Assembly (NCBI RefSeq): GCF_000308755.1 | Contig: NZ_BAGF01000087.1 | Span: forward strand, 1-64,000 | DNA length: 64,000 nt | Origin: Nocardia pneumoniae NBRC 100136 | GTDB taxonomy: Bacteria > Actinomycetota > Actinomycetes > Mycobacteriales > Mycobacteriaceae | Direction of reading: 5' to 3' | Shown here: positions 1 through 10,688 of the stretch, one piece after another | Layout: each line of letters opens with the position of its first letter | How positions within the stretch are numbered: position 1 is the first letter of the stretch | The notes under the pieces: generated by a model | Seen by the model: only the letters and a program-made list of their open reading frames with translations | The model's database searches: none | Told to the model about the DNA's origin: nothing | Program-made: the position numbers and the translations under genes

Positions 1-869
1 TCGCCGTCGTCTTCGGCGACACCTTCGGCAAGGGCTGGGGCGGTGGTGGCGCGGGCAACGACGACCAGGACTGGCGCAGCAACGTGATCGGCTTCAGCGC
101 CGACCGCGACCTCTCCGACGGCCTGACCCTGGATACCTTCGCGCAGGACAGCCGCTGTCACGCCGCGGAGATCCTGGGCAGTCGCAAGATCAAGAACTGG
201 GAGACGACCACCATCCCGACCTCGGGGTTCGCCGTCGGGAACCGGCAGTACCTGAGCTACATGTCGGTGAATCGGTGGAGCCGCATTCCGGGCTTGTGGT
301 GGACCAACTACGGCGGCATCGCCTACTCCGACGATTACGGGCGCACCTGGAAGAAAGACCAGCATGCCAAGTGGGAGAACTTCTTCGGCCTGGGCAGATT
401 CCAGGTGGCGGCGATGGTGCCGCAGGGCGACTACGTCTACATGTTCGGCACCCCGAACGGACGCATCGGCGTGATCGGGCTGGCCAGGGTGCCGAAGCAC
501 CAGGTGCTCAACAAATCCGCCTATCAGTACTGGGTGGGCGGCAGCTGGGCGCCCGCGGCCGAGAACCAAGCCACCCCGCTGGTGCTCGGCATGGCCAGTG
601 AGGTGTCGGTGCGCTACGACCGGGAGACCGAACGGTGGCAGATGGTGTACCTGGATTCGGCCCGCGGCGCGATCGTGCTGCGCACCGCGTCGAGCCCGCA
701 GGGCGCGTGGACGGACGCGATCCCGCTGGTGTCCACCGCCGACTACCCGAAGTCCTACGGCGGGTTCATCCATCCGTGGTCGACCAGCGAGGATCTGTAC
801 TTCACGCTCTCGGCGTGGGACAGCTACAACGTGTATCTCATGCACGCTCGGCTGGATTCGCCACGCTGA
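1..869 (+). CDS. DUF4185 domain protein, 5' end cut by window
   Basis: The reading frame is open from base 3 and runs to a TGA at 867-869, so the start lies before the window. The first visible residues contain an FGDTFG motif, and an SYMSVNRW / YSDDYGRTW segment and a PWSTSEDLYFTLS segment follow; this is the pattern of DUF4185 proteins, which are secreted or surface five-bladed beta-propeller-like proteins of actinobacteria. About 288 residues are visible. No catalytic function is established for the family and I infer none. Genes downstream are on the same strand but 116 bases away, so co-transcription is not obvious. Confidence 0.75.
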   Translation, partial: AVVFGDTFGKGWGGGGAGNDDQDWRSNVIGFSADRDLSDGLTLDTFAQDSRCHAAEILGSRKIKNWETTTIPTSGFAVGNRQYLSYMSVNRWSRIPGLWWTNYGGIAYSDDYGRTWKKDQHAKWENFFGLGRFQVAAMVPQGDYVYMFGTPNGRIGVIGLARVPKHQVLNKSAYQYWVGGSWAPAAENQATPLVLGMASEVSVRYDRETERWQMVYLDSARGAIVLRTASSPQGAWTDAIPLVSTADYPKSYGGFIHPWSTSEDLYFTLSAWDSYNVYLMHARLDSPR

Positions 870-985
870 CGGCGGCGTCATCGTCCGCCATACACCGCGA
901 TGACGCTGGTCAACGCACGGATCGGCGTTGGTATCGTGCGCGGTATGAACGACCGGCGTTGCTGTGTTCAGGACGGGAGACTCCG

Positions 986-3900
986 GTGACCGAGACGGAC
1001 GCGACGACATCCGCCCCCGGCGCACCAGGCTGGCAATTCTGGATCGACCGAGGCGGCACCTTCACCGATGTGGTGGCGCGGCGGCCGGACGGCATACTCG
1101 TCACGCACAAGCTCCTCTCGGAGAACCCGGCGCGGTACGCCGATCCAGCGGTGGCCGGTATCCGTGCGATCCTCGGTGCCAACCTGGACACGGAACGCCA
1201 CACCGACTCGGTCCGCATGGGTACCACGGTGGCCACCAACGCCCTGCTGGAACGCAAAGGCGAGCGAACAGTTCTCGTGATCACCCGCGGCTTCCGCGAT
1301 GCCTTGCGGATCGCCTACCAAAACCGTCCGCACATCTTCGCCCGCCAGATCGTGCTGCCGGAACTGTTGCACGAGCGAGTGATCGAGGTGGACGAACGAA
1401 TCATGGCCGACGGCACGGTGCTGAGGCCACCGGACCTGGACGCCCTCGCCACCGAACTGCGACGGGCCTACGACGACGGCATTCGCGCCGTCGCGGTGGT
1501 CTGCATGCACAGCCACCTCCATCCCGCGCACGAACAGGCGATCGGCCGAGTCGCCACCGGGATCGGATTCCCGCAGATCTCGCTGTCCAGTGAGGTGAGC
1601 CCCCTGATGAAGCTGGTGCCACGCGGGGACACCACCGTGGTGGACGCCTATCTTTCGCCGGTGCTGGACCGCTACATTCAACAGGTCGCCGACCAGCTCC
1701 AAGGCGTGCGGCTGATGTTCATGCAGTCCAATGGAGGACTTACCGAAGCGGGAAAGTTCCGGGGCAAAGACGCGATTCTGTCCGGACCGGCCGGCGGCAT
1801 CGTCGGCATGGTGCGGATGTCCGAGCTCGCAGGGTTCGACCGGGTCATCGGCTTCGACATGGGCGGGACCTCAACGGATGTCTCGCACTTCGCCGGTGAG
1901 TACGAGCGGGTGTTCACCACGCAGCTCGCGGGCGTGCGGCTGCGCGCCCCGATGCTGGATATCCACACCGTCGCGGCCGGTGGGGGCTCGATCCTGCATT
2001 TCGACGGCAGCCGCTACCGGGTCGGTCCCGACTCCGCGGGCGCGGTGCCGGGACCAGCCTGTTATCGCGGTGGCGGACCGCTGACCGTGACCGACGCCAA
2101 CGTCATGCTCGGCCGTATTCAGTCGGCCTATTTCCCACGCGTCTTCGGCCCGGATGGCGACCAGCCGCTCGATGATGAGCTGGTGCGTACCCGGTTCGCC
2201 GAGCTGGCCGCCGAGATAGCCGAGCGCACCGGGGACGATCGCACCCCGGAGCAGGTCGCCGAGGGTTATCTGCAAATCGCCGTCGCCAATATCGCGGCCG
2301 CCGTCAAACGGATCTCGGTGCAGAAGGGCCACGATGTCACCCGATACACGCTGACCACGTTCGGCGGGGCGGGAGGTCAGCTCGCCTGCGCGGTAGCCGA
2401 TTCCCTCGGCATCAGGACCGTCCTCGTCCCGCCCATGGCCGGCGTGCTGTCGGCACTCGGGATCGGGCTGGCCGACACGACTGCCATGCGTGAACAGTCC
2501 GTGGAATTGCCGCTGGCACCCGAGTCGATGCCGCGGGTCACCGATACCGCCGACGCGCTCGAGGCCGCAGCGCGCACCGAGCTGGCCGCCGAGGGGATAC
2601 CCGAGCAGCGCATCCGGGTGTGGCGGCGAGCCCAGCTGCGCTACGACGGCACCGACACCGCCCTGGCCGTTCAGCTCACCGAACCATCCAGGATGACCAG
2701 GGATTTCGAAGCACGCCACCGGGCAACATACTCCTTCACGATGGACCGCCCCATCGTCGTCGAGGCCCTGTCCGTCGAAGCGACCGGCCTGACCGAACCA
2801 CCGGAACTGTCCGGTCTCGCACAATCCGCCGGGAACGGAACGTCCACCGTTAACCGAACAGGGCCGGAGAAGATTCGCTTGCACACCGGCGGTGCCTGGC
2901 GCGAGGTGTCACTCTATCGACGCGCGCAGCTGACGTCCGGTGCGGCCATACCGGGGCCCGCCGTGATCACCGAAGCCAACGCCACCACCGTCGTCGATGA
3001 GGGCTGGCAGGCGGCCGTGAACGACATCGGGCACCTGATCATGCGGCGGGTAGCCGTGGTTGCTGGACCGGAGGCGGGTACCGAGGCGGACCCGGTCATG
3101 CTGGAGGTGTTCAACAACCTGTTCATGTCCATCGCCGAGCAAATGGGCGCGCGTCTGGAGTCGACCGCACAATCGGTCAATATCAAAGAGCGCCTGGACT
3201 TCTCGTGCGCGCTTTTCGACCCTGACGGCAATCTCGTCGCCAACGCACCGCACATTCCGGTCCATCTCGGCTCCATGGGCACCAGCGTCAAGGAGGTCAT
3301 CCGGCGGCGAACTGGAACGAACCGGTCTGGAGCGCAAGACCAGCAGAGCATGCGCCCGGGAGACGCCTACGCCGTCAACGACCCCTACCACGGCGGCACC
3401 CATCTGCCGGACATCACCGTCATCACACCGGTGTTCGACCAGGCGGGCAGCCGGATCCTGTTCTACGTCGCTTCCCGCGGCCATCACGCCGAAATCGGCG
3501 GCATCACACCAGGTTCCATGCCGGCGAACAGCCACCGCATCGAGGAGGAAGGCGTCGTCTTCGACAACTGGCTGCTCGTCGAGAACGGCAAGTTCCGGGA
3601 GGAGGAGACCTACCGGCTGCTGACCGAAGCACCGTACCCGTCGCGCAACCCGGCCACCAACCTCGCCGACCTGCGGGCGCAGATCGCCGCCAACGCCAAG
3701 GGCGTCGAAGAAGTCGGGAAGATGATCGAGCACTTCGGGTTGGATGTCGTCGAGGCCTACATGCGCCACGTCCAGGACAACGCCGAAGAATCGGTGCGCC
3801 GCGTCATCGACGCGCTCGACGACGGCGAGTACACCTACCGGACCGACCTCGGCGCCACGATTCGGGTACGGATCACTGTGGACCGCGACAATCGCTGCGC

Positions 3901-4681
3901 CACTATCGATTTCACCGGCACGTCGGCGCAGTTGTCCGGTAACTTCAACGCGCCCTACGCCGTGGCCAACGCGGCTGTCCTGTACGTCTTCCGCACTCTG
4001 GTGGCCGCCGACATCCCGCTCAACGACGGCTGCCTGCGGCCGCTGCGGATCATTGTGCCGCCCGGGTCCATGCTGGCGCCCGAACCTCCTGCCGCCGTCG
4101 TCGCGGGCAATGTCGAGACGTCACAGGCCATCACTGGCGCGTTGTACGCGGCACTCGGCGTGCAGGCCGAAGGCTCGGGCACGATGAACAACGTCACGTT
4201 CGGCAACGACCACAGTCAGTACTACGAGACCATCGGTTCCGGTTCCGGTGCCGGCGACGGCTTCGACGGCGCCAGCGTCGTGCAGACCCACATGACGAAC
4301 TCACGGCTCACCGACCCCGAGGTCCTCGAGTGGCGCATGCCCGTGCTGTTGGAGGAATTCTCGGTGCGCGCGGGTAGCGGAGGCGCCGGTCGCTGGCACG
4401 GCGGGGACGGTGCGGTGCGTCGCCTCCGGTTCACCGAACCGGTGACGGTCTCCACCCTGTCGAGTCATCGCAGCGTCCCGCCGTACGGTATGGCGGGCGG
4501 TGAACCGGGGGCCTTGGGCGTCAACAAGGTCGAACGCGGCGACGGGACGGTCGTACTCCTGCGCGGCGCGGATTCGGCGCGGCTGGAACCCGGCGATGTG
4601 CTGGTCATCGAAACTCCGGGCGGCGGCGGATACGGATGTCGACCGCTTTCCGGTGGTATCGCGGCGGCTCGAGGACAGTGA
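986..4681 (+). CDS. Fused HyuA-HyuB hydantoinase/5-oxoprolinase, 1231 aa
   Basis: The frame is open from 635, but the GTG at 986 is preferred because homology begins there (IDRGGTFTDVV near residue 17) and a GGACGGGAGA ribosome site precedes it. The N-terminal half (about 1-690) is a hydantoinase A/oxoprolinase ATPase-like module with GTTVATNALLERKG, SGPAGGIVGM and GFDMGGTSTDVS. The C-terminal half (about 700-1225) is hydantoinase B with NDPYHGGTHLPD, ASRGHHAEIGG and a Gly-rich end. The family opens 5-oxoproline or hydantoin rings using ATP. The length matches single-chain eukaryote-type 5-oxoprolinases (about 1200-1290 aa) and acetone-carboxylase relatives. Exact substrate cannot be told from sequence; a cytoplasmic 5-oxoproline or N-carbamoyl ring hydrolase is the best guess. 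Confidence 0.88.
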   Translation: MTETDATTSAPGAPGWQFWIDRGGTFTDVVARRPDGILVTHKLLSENPARYADPAVAGIRAILGANLDTERHTDSVRMGTTVATNALLERKGERTVLVITRGFRDALRIAYQNRPHIFARQIVLPELLHERVIEVDERIMADGTVLRPPDLDALATELRRAYDDGIRAVAVVCMHSHLHPAHEQAIGRVATGIGFPQISLSSEVSPLMKLVPRGDTTVVDAYLSPVLDRYIQQVADQLQGVRLMFMQSNGGLTEAGKFRGKDAILSGPAGGIVGMVRMSELAGFDRVIGFDMGGTSTDVSHFAGEYERVFTTQLAGVRLRAPMLDIHTVAAGGGSILHFDGSRYRVGPDSAGAVPGPACYRGGGPLTVTDANVMLGRIQSAYFPRVFGPDGDQPLDDELVRTRFAELAAEIAERTGDDRTPEQVAEGYLQIAVANIAAAVKRISVQKGHDVTRYTLTTFGGAGGQLACAVADSLGIRTVLVPPMAGVLSALGIGLADTTAMREQSVELPLAPESMPRVTDTADALEAAARTELAAEGIPEQRIRVWRRAQLRYDGTDTALAVQLTEPSRMTRDFEARHRATYSFTMDRPIVVEALSVEATGLTEPPELSGLAQSAGNGTSTVNRTGPEKIRLHTGGAWREVSLYRRAQLTSGAAIPGPAVITEANATTVVDEGWQAAVNDIGHLIMRRVAVVAGPEAGTEADPVMLEVFNNLFMSIAEQMGARLESTAQSVNIKERLDFSCALFDPDGNLVANAPHIPVHLGSMGTSVKEVIRRRTGTNRSGAQDQQSMRPGDAYAVNDPYHGGTHLPDITVITPVFDQAGSRILFYVASRGHHAEIGGITPGSMPANSHRIEEEGVVFDNWLLVENGKFREEETYRLLTEAPYPSRNPATNLADLRAQIAANAKGVEEVGKMIEHFGLDVVEAYMRHVQDNAEESVRRVIDALDDGEYTYRTDLGATIRVRITVDRDNRCATIDFTGTSAQLSGNFNAPYAVANAAVLYVFRTLVAADIPLNDGCLRPLRIIVPPGSMLAPEPPAAVVAGNVETSQAITGALYAALGVQAEGSGTMNNVTFGNDHSQYYETIGSGSGAGDGFDGASVVQTHMTNSRLTDPEVLEWRMPVLLEEFSVRAGSGGAGRWHGGDGAVRRLRFTEPVTVSTLSSHRSVPPYGMAGGEPGALGVNKVERGDGTVVLLRGADSARLEPGDVLVIETPGGGGYGCRPLSGGIAAARGQ

Positions 4682-4736
4682 CACGACACGCGTAAGCCGT
4701 CGCACAGCGCGATCGCCAAGTACGCTCGGTCCAATC

Positions 4737-5552
4737 ATGGCCACGTATTTCGATCCGAAGTCCTGGTCGCCGTCACGGGCTGTCGATCTCGGCAAGCGCT
4801 TATTCGATCAATCCTGGCTGGAGCAGTGGGTCGCGCTGAGCACCGCGTGGCTGGATCCGGTCGCCGACCTCGGCTCCGGGACCGTCACGGCGCTGCTGCC
4901 CGATGTGCTGATGACGATGCTCAGCGAGGGCATCCTGAGCCGGTTCGGCGGACAGGAGGTCAGCGCGACACTGCTGGGTCACGACCTGCGGGCCACCTTG
5001 CAGGTGCTGAAGGTGCGCCGCCGCGGTGCGCACTTCCAGACCAAGACGGTGTTGTCCGGGCTGCGCTGGGACGACCATTCGATCGACGACGTGACCGTCA
5101 TCGCACACGGCGTCCGCTTGATTCCGGGCGTGCCGACCAAGGTCCGCGCCGCCCGACTCGACCTGGACGGCACGATCACCGCCGCGGCGCTGATCGGGTG
5201 GCTCAACACCCAGCCGCTGGGCTGGACCCTCGACCTGCACGGAACCGGCTTCGTCCGGGCCAGGCACCGCAGGCGAGCGGTCACGGCGCTGATCGAAGCG
5301 TCCGTCACGGACAATCGGCTGGACATCGCCGTGCGCAGGGCGAGCTGGTTCGGCGTTCCGATCCCGCGCAGGCTGATCGGCGTTCCCGCCGTGCTGCTCG
5401 AGCAGCTGCCCAACGGCGCCCGGATCGTGCATGCCACCAGGGCAGGCGAGGTAATCCGGTTCCGCGTCGAACTACCCGAGATCACCGGTTCGTTCGATCT
5501 CGCGCAGATCCGCTCCGCGATCCTCGCCGGCACCACCCTGATCGTGTTCTGA
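4737..5552 (+). CDS. Hypothetical protein, possibly LmeA/DUF2993-like, 271 aa
   Basis: Start ATG at 4737 gives MATYFDPKSWSPSRAVDLGK; the frame is open further upstream but that part overlaps the oxoprolinase gene. No signal peptide or membrane segment is visible. The protein alternates short hydrophobic strands (VSATLLGHDLRATLQVLKV, IDDVTVIAHGVRLIPG, LDLDGTITAAALIGWLN), which recalls the beta-rich lipid-binding fold of LmeA/DUF2993 proteins; that family link is an inference from strand pattern. It ends 4 bases before the converging stop of pcnA, so the two genes are tail to tail. I do not know its function; an envelope-lipid role would fit the neighbouring murJ/cwlM block but is unproven. Confidence 0.6.
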   Translation: MATYFDPKSWSPSRAVDLGKRLFDQSWLEQWVALSTAWLDPVADLGSGTVTALLPDVLMTMLSEGILSRFGGQEVSATLLGHDLRATLQVLKVRRRGAHFQTKTVLSGLRWDDHSIDDVTVIAHGVRLIPGVPTKVRAARLDLDGTITAAALIGWLNTQPLGWTLDLHGTGFVRARHRRRAVTALIEASVTDNRLDIAVRRASWFGVPIPRRLIGVPAVLLEQLPNGARIVHATRAGEVIRFRVELPEITGSFDLAQIRSAILAGTTLIVF

Positions 5553-5556
5553 CCTG

Positions 5557-7017
<1,461 letters not shown>

Positions 7018-7358
7018 GAATGAGCAGCTTACCGAGCCGCGACAACGCGTATTACGGCGCACGCCCACGCATACCACCGTGACAGACTGTGCTCGGCACG
7101 CCTGCGACTGACAGATGCGACAACGTTCCGTGAACATCCAGATGTCTCGGTCGCCGCCCACCGCAACCACACCGGCCCAACCTCCGTTTTCGAGCGCAGC
7201 GAGACCGAGCATTGCCCGTTCGCGGCCCCGCTCGCGTCCGAGTGGCCGCCGCATCCGCGACGAAGTCGCCAGCGACGGTCGCTCGGACGCGAGCCTTACA
7301 GGGGCCGCGAAAACGCAGCGCCGCAGGCGCTGCAAAATCAACACAGTAGGATTGCCAG
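7018..7358. promoter_or_regulatory. Divergent pcnA / mutT4 intergenic region
   Basis: These 341 bases separate two divergent genes and must hold promoters for both, but I see no clear -10/-35 pair, operator palindrome or RNA element. The open frames that cross it have no family features. Confidence 0.45.
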
Positions 7359-7895
7359 GTGTCTCCGGCCGATCGTGCGAACAGTCGACGCCGCCAGTCT
7401 CGGCGCCGCGGTTCGGCCGCCAATGCCGCGAAACCGCGGATGCGCACGGTGCGGGAGACTTCGGCGGGCGGGCTCGTCGTCGACGGCCTGGACGGTCCGC
7501 GGGAGAACCGCAGCGCGGCCCTCATCGGCCGCACCGACCGCCGCGGGCGGCTACTGTGGTCGCTGCCCAAGGGACATATCGAAGAAGGGGAGACCGCGGA
7601 GCAAACCGCGATCCGGGAGGTCGCCGAGGAGACCGGCATCAATGGTGTCGTGGTCGCCGAACTCGGCAGCATCGATTACTGGTTCGTGACCGACGGTCGG
7701 CGGGTACACAAAACGGTGCATCATTATCTGCTGCGTTCGGTCGGTGGTGAACTGTCCGACGCCGACGTGGAAGTCACCCAGGTCGCGTGGGTTCCATTGA
7801 CCGAGCTGGATTCTCGGCTTGCCTACGCCGATGAGCGGCGACTGGCCGAGATGGCGAACAAGCTGATCGACCGGATGGAGACCGGCAAGCGATGA
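7359..7895 (+). CDS. mutT4: NUDIX hydrolase, MutT4 type, 178 aa
   Basis: A GTG start gives a very basic N-terminus (about residues 5-30, Arg-rich), followed by the hydrolase domain. The NUDIX box spans residues 72-94 and fits GX5EX7REUXEEXGU (Gly72, Glu78, REVAEETGI from 86). Such enzymes split nucleoside diphosphates linked to another group; the mycobacterial orthologue Rv3908 is named MutT4 and is thought to act in nucleotide pool cleaning, though its substrate is not settled. The stop overlaps the ATG of the next gene by 4 bases (ATGA), so translation is probably coupled to the Rv3909-like gene. Confidence 0.9.
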   Translation: MSPADRANSRRRQSRRRGSAANAAKPRMRTVRETSAGGLVVDGLDGPRENRSAALIGRTDRRGRLLWSLPKGHIEEGETAEQTAIREVAEETGINGVVVAELGSIDYWFVTDGRRVHKTVHHYLLRSVGGELSDADVEVTQVAWVPLTELDSRLAYADERRLAEMANKLIDRMETGKR

Positions 7896-10462
7896 CGCGT
7901 GGACTGTTCCGGATCTTCGTGGCGGTCCTGACCATCCTCGGTCCCGTGACGGCGCTGCCGCTGCTGGATACGACGGCCGTGGCGCAACCCACCGGGTCCG
8001 GTACCTCGTCGAACCCTAAGTTCCTGAAGCTCTCGCTGGATTCGGTGTCGCCGACAACGGTGACCACCGCCAGCGACTCGGTGCTCACGGTATCGGGCAC
8101 GGTCACCAACATCGGCGACCGCTGGGTGGACGATGTCAGCATCCGGATCCAGCGAGCGGCGGCGATCACCGCGCCGAGCGGGTTGCGCGCCACCTTGCGC
8201 CTCGATGAGGTCAATTACGACGTCAACGGCGAGTTCGAGGACGTCGCGCTGCGGCTCAATCCAGGGCAGCGCAAGCAGTTCACCCTCAGCATCCCGTTGC
8301 GCTCGGAAAGCGGCACGTCGTCGTCGCTGCGCATCACCGAACCGGGCATCTATCCGCTGCTGCTGAACGTGAACGGCGAACCCGCCTACGGCACCCAGGC
8401 CAGGCTCGACGATGCCAGGTTCCTGTTACCGGTACTCGGAGTGCCGCCCGCTCCGGGTGAAGACGGCTCCGGCCCCGCGGCCCCGGCGATACCCTCGCCC
8501 ACCGACGCGCCCGTGGCGACGACGCTGCTGTGGCCGCTGGCCGACCGGCCGAGGCAGGTCGCGGGCCATCCGGGCAGTGTCGACGGCAAAGTGGAACTCA
8601 CCGACGACGAACTGGCCGCTTCGCTCGGCAAAGGCGGTCGTCTCGACCAACTGCTGGCCGCGCTGGAGGGGGTGATCGGCGGGGGCGCCGGCCGGGACAG
8701 CACCCTGGCTTCGGCGGTATGCCTGGCCGTCGATCCCGATCTGCTGCTCACGGTGCGGTCGATGACCAGGGGCTATCGCGTGCTGGCGAGCCCGTCCGAC
8801 CCCGATGGCGCGACCAGGGCCGGCGCGGGCGCCGAGAACGCGCAGATCTGGTTGGATCGGTTGCGCGCGCTGGCCGGGTCGATGTGCACGGTGGCGCTGC
8901 CGTTCGCCCAAGTCGATCTCTCGACGCTGGCCGCGGTCAACGACCCGGCGCTATCCGCGCGCGCGATCACCGAGCCCGCCGACATCGTCGACTCGATCCT
9001 GTCCACCCGCTCGGTGCGTGGTGTCAGCCTGCCGGATTCCGGAAGCATCGACGCGAGTGCGGGCCTCCTGTTGCGCAACCACGGTTTCGGAACCGCCGTG
9101 CTCGCCTCGACGGCCACCGTTCCCCATGGCGCCGCCGACTGGGCGCAGTCGACCAGCGAAAGCGGCAAGACAACCGCCGATTCGAACTCGGTTTCCCCGG
9201 TCGCGGACTCGGCGAGCCCGGAAGTGGTCCGGCTGCCCGCGATCACCGCGCTGCCACCGGCCGCGCCGACTCCACCGGCGGGCGCCAATGGAACTCCGTC
9301 GGCCGCGCCGGCTCCGGTCGCCGACCCAGCGCTGCACGCGGTGACCTTCGACATCTGGTCCGCGACCGCATTGGCCGCGGTCGGCTCCAACCCACCCACG
9401 CCGCCGTTCACTCCGTCCCGGGTCCGCTACGACGTCACCAATGATTCGCGTGCGGCGCGATTGCAGGACGCACTGGGTGCTATCTCCTGGACCGCGCTGA
9501 ATCCGGAGGCGAACCGGCCGCGCTCCCTGCTGCTCGTGCCGCCGCAGCAGTGGGGCCCGAACCGGGACGAAGCGACCGCGCTGTTGCGCCAGGTGGACAC
9601 GCTGCTGCGCGGCAACCTGGCCACCGCGCGTCCGTTCCATGACTTGGTCGCGCTGCCGCCGGACCCACAGCCTTACGAGCTGGACTATCTGCCCCAGGCC
9701 GCGCACGACGCGGTGCCGGACCGGTTCGTGCTGCCCGTGCGCGACCAGGGTCGCCGGATCACCGAGATGATGCGCGCATTGGTGGACGTGCCGGAGGCCG
9801 AGCCGACGCCGCACGCTTTCCTGACGCCGCTGCGGGACGACCTGATCCGCGCGCTGAGCCTCTCGGACCGGCGCGCCGACGACTCCGCGCAGCCGGACAC
9901 CTTCGCCCAGCGCAGGCTGGACCAGACCATCCGGACGATGGACCGCCTGTACCGCTCGGTCACCGTGCTGCCGCCGGGCGGGGTGTACACGCTCGCGTCC
10001 GAGCAGAGTCCGTTGCTGCTGGTCGCACGCAATGATCTGCCGGTGGCCATCCGGGTCAGGTTCCGGATCGAGGCGCCTGCGGAGACGGAGATCACCGATC
10101 CGGGCGAGCAGCAGCTTCCGGCGAACGGGTCCCGATCGTTCCAGATTCCGACCGAGGTCAGCGACAGCCGCAACCTGGTCATTCCCATCTCGCTCACCAC
10201 ATCGGAGGGGATCGCACTCGGCAATCCCACGCAAGTCTCGGTGCGTTCGAACGCCTACGGTCAGGCTCTGGCGATAATTACCGGATGCGCCGGACTCCTG
10301 TTGCTCCTGTTGGCCGGCCGCCGTTTGTGGCGCCGGTTCCGTGGGCAGCCCGACCCGGCGGACGAGGGCTTCGATCCCGGCACCAGGCGCCGGGTCAACC
10401 GGTACCGGCGCGCACGCAGCCGGATGCTGCGGGAGCAGGAGCAGCTCCAGGAGACGCGGTGA
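7892..10462 (+). CDS. Exported single-pass membrane protein, Rv3909/DUF6049-like
   Basis: This 856-aa protein begins with a signal sequence (about residues 1-33, ending ...TTAVAQP) and has one C-terminal membrane anchor (about 790-812, LAIITGCAGLLLLLLAGRRLW) followed by a basic cytoplasmic tail. The N-terminal outer part (about 40-170) is beta-rich with a phrase like LTVSGTVTNIGDRWVDD, typical of Ig-like or NEW3-type domains. A Ser/Pro/Thr/Ala-rich linker lies around 425-480. Its position between mutT4 and murJ is conserved in mycobacteria (Rv3909). The conserved pairing with murJ suggests a role at the cell surface in envelope assembly; the biochemical function is unknown. Confidence 0.85.
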   Translation: MTRGLFRIFVAVLTILGPVTALPLLDTTAVAQPTGSGTSSNPKFLKLSLDSVSPTTVTTASDSVLTVSGTVTNIGDRWVDDVSIRIQRAAAITAPSGLRATLRLDEVNYDVNGEFEDVALRLNPGQRKQFTLSIPLRSESGTSSSLRITEPGIYPLLLNVNGEPAYGTQARLDDARFLLPVLGVPPAPGEDGSGPAAPAIPSPTDAPVATTLLWPLADRPRQVAGHPGSVDGKVELTDDELAASLGKGGRLDQLLAALEGVIGGGAGRDSTLASAVCLAVDPDLLLTVRSMTRGYRVLASPSDPDGATRAGAGAENAQIWLDRLRALAGSMCTVALPFAQVDLSTLAAVNDPALSARAITEPADIVDSILSTRSVRGVSLPDSGSIDASAGLLLRNHGFGTAVLASTATVPHGAADWAQSTSESGKTTADSNSVSPVADSASPEVVRLPAITALPPAAPTPPAGANGTPSAAPAPVADPALHAVTFDIWSATALAAVGSNPPTPPFTPSRVRYDVTNDSRAARLQDALGAISWTALNPEANRPRSLLLVPPQQWGPNRDEATALLRQVDTLLRGNLATARPFHDLVALPPDPQPYELDYLPQAAHDAVPDRFVLPVRDQGRRITEMMRALVDVPEAEPTPHAFLTPLRDDLIRALSLSDRRADDSAQPDTFAQRRLDQTIRTMDRLYRSVTVLPPGGVYTLASEQSPLLLVARNDLPVAIRVRFRIEAPAETEITDPGEQQLPANGSRSFQIPTEVSDSRNLVIPISLTTSEGIALGNPTQVSVRSNAYGQALAIITGCAGLLLLLLAGRRLWRRFRGQPDPADEGFDPGTRRRVNRYRRARSRMLREQEQLQETR

Positions 10463-10688
10463 GGGATCCCGCGGCGACGGCCCCTCGCAAACCGCTTCTA
10501 CCTGCGTCGATGTGGTATCCCACGGTGTCGTGTGGCACGGTGGAGGACAATCGAAGTGTTCCCGCGCCGGCGCTGACCGGAGGGGCACGATGGGCAGAAC
10601 GTTCACCGATCACGGTGAACCGGTGTGGCAAGCCGCGGCGCACCACACCGATGGGGGTGCGGATATCCCGGCTGGTACAGGAGGCATG

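Noticed and set aside
635..985. Upstream extension of the oxoprolinase frame
   Set aside because: It overlaps the end of the DUF4185 gene, has no family similarity, and a good GTG start with ribosome site lies at 986.
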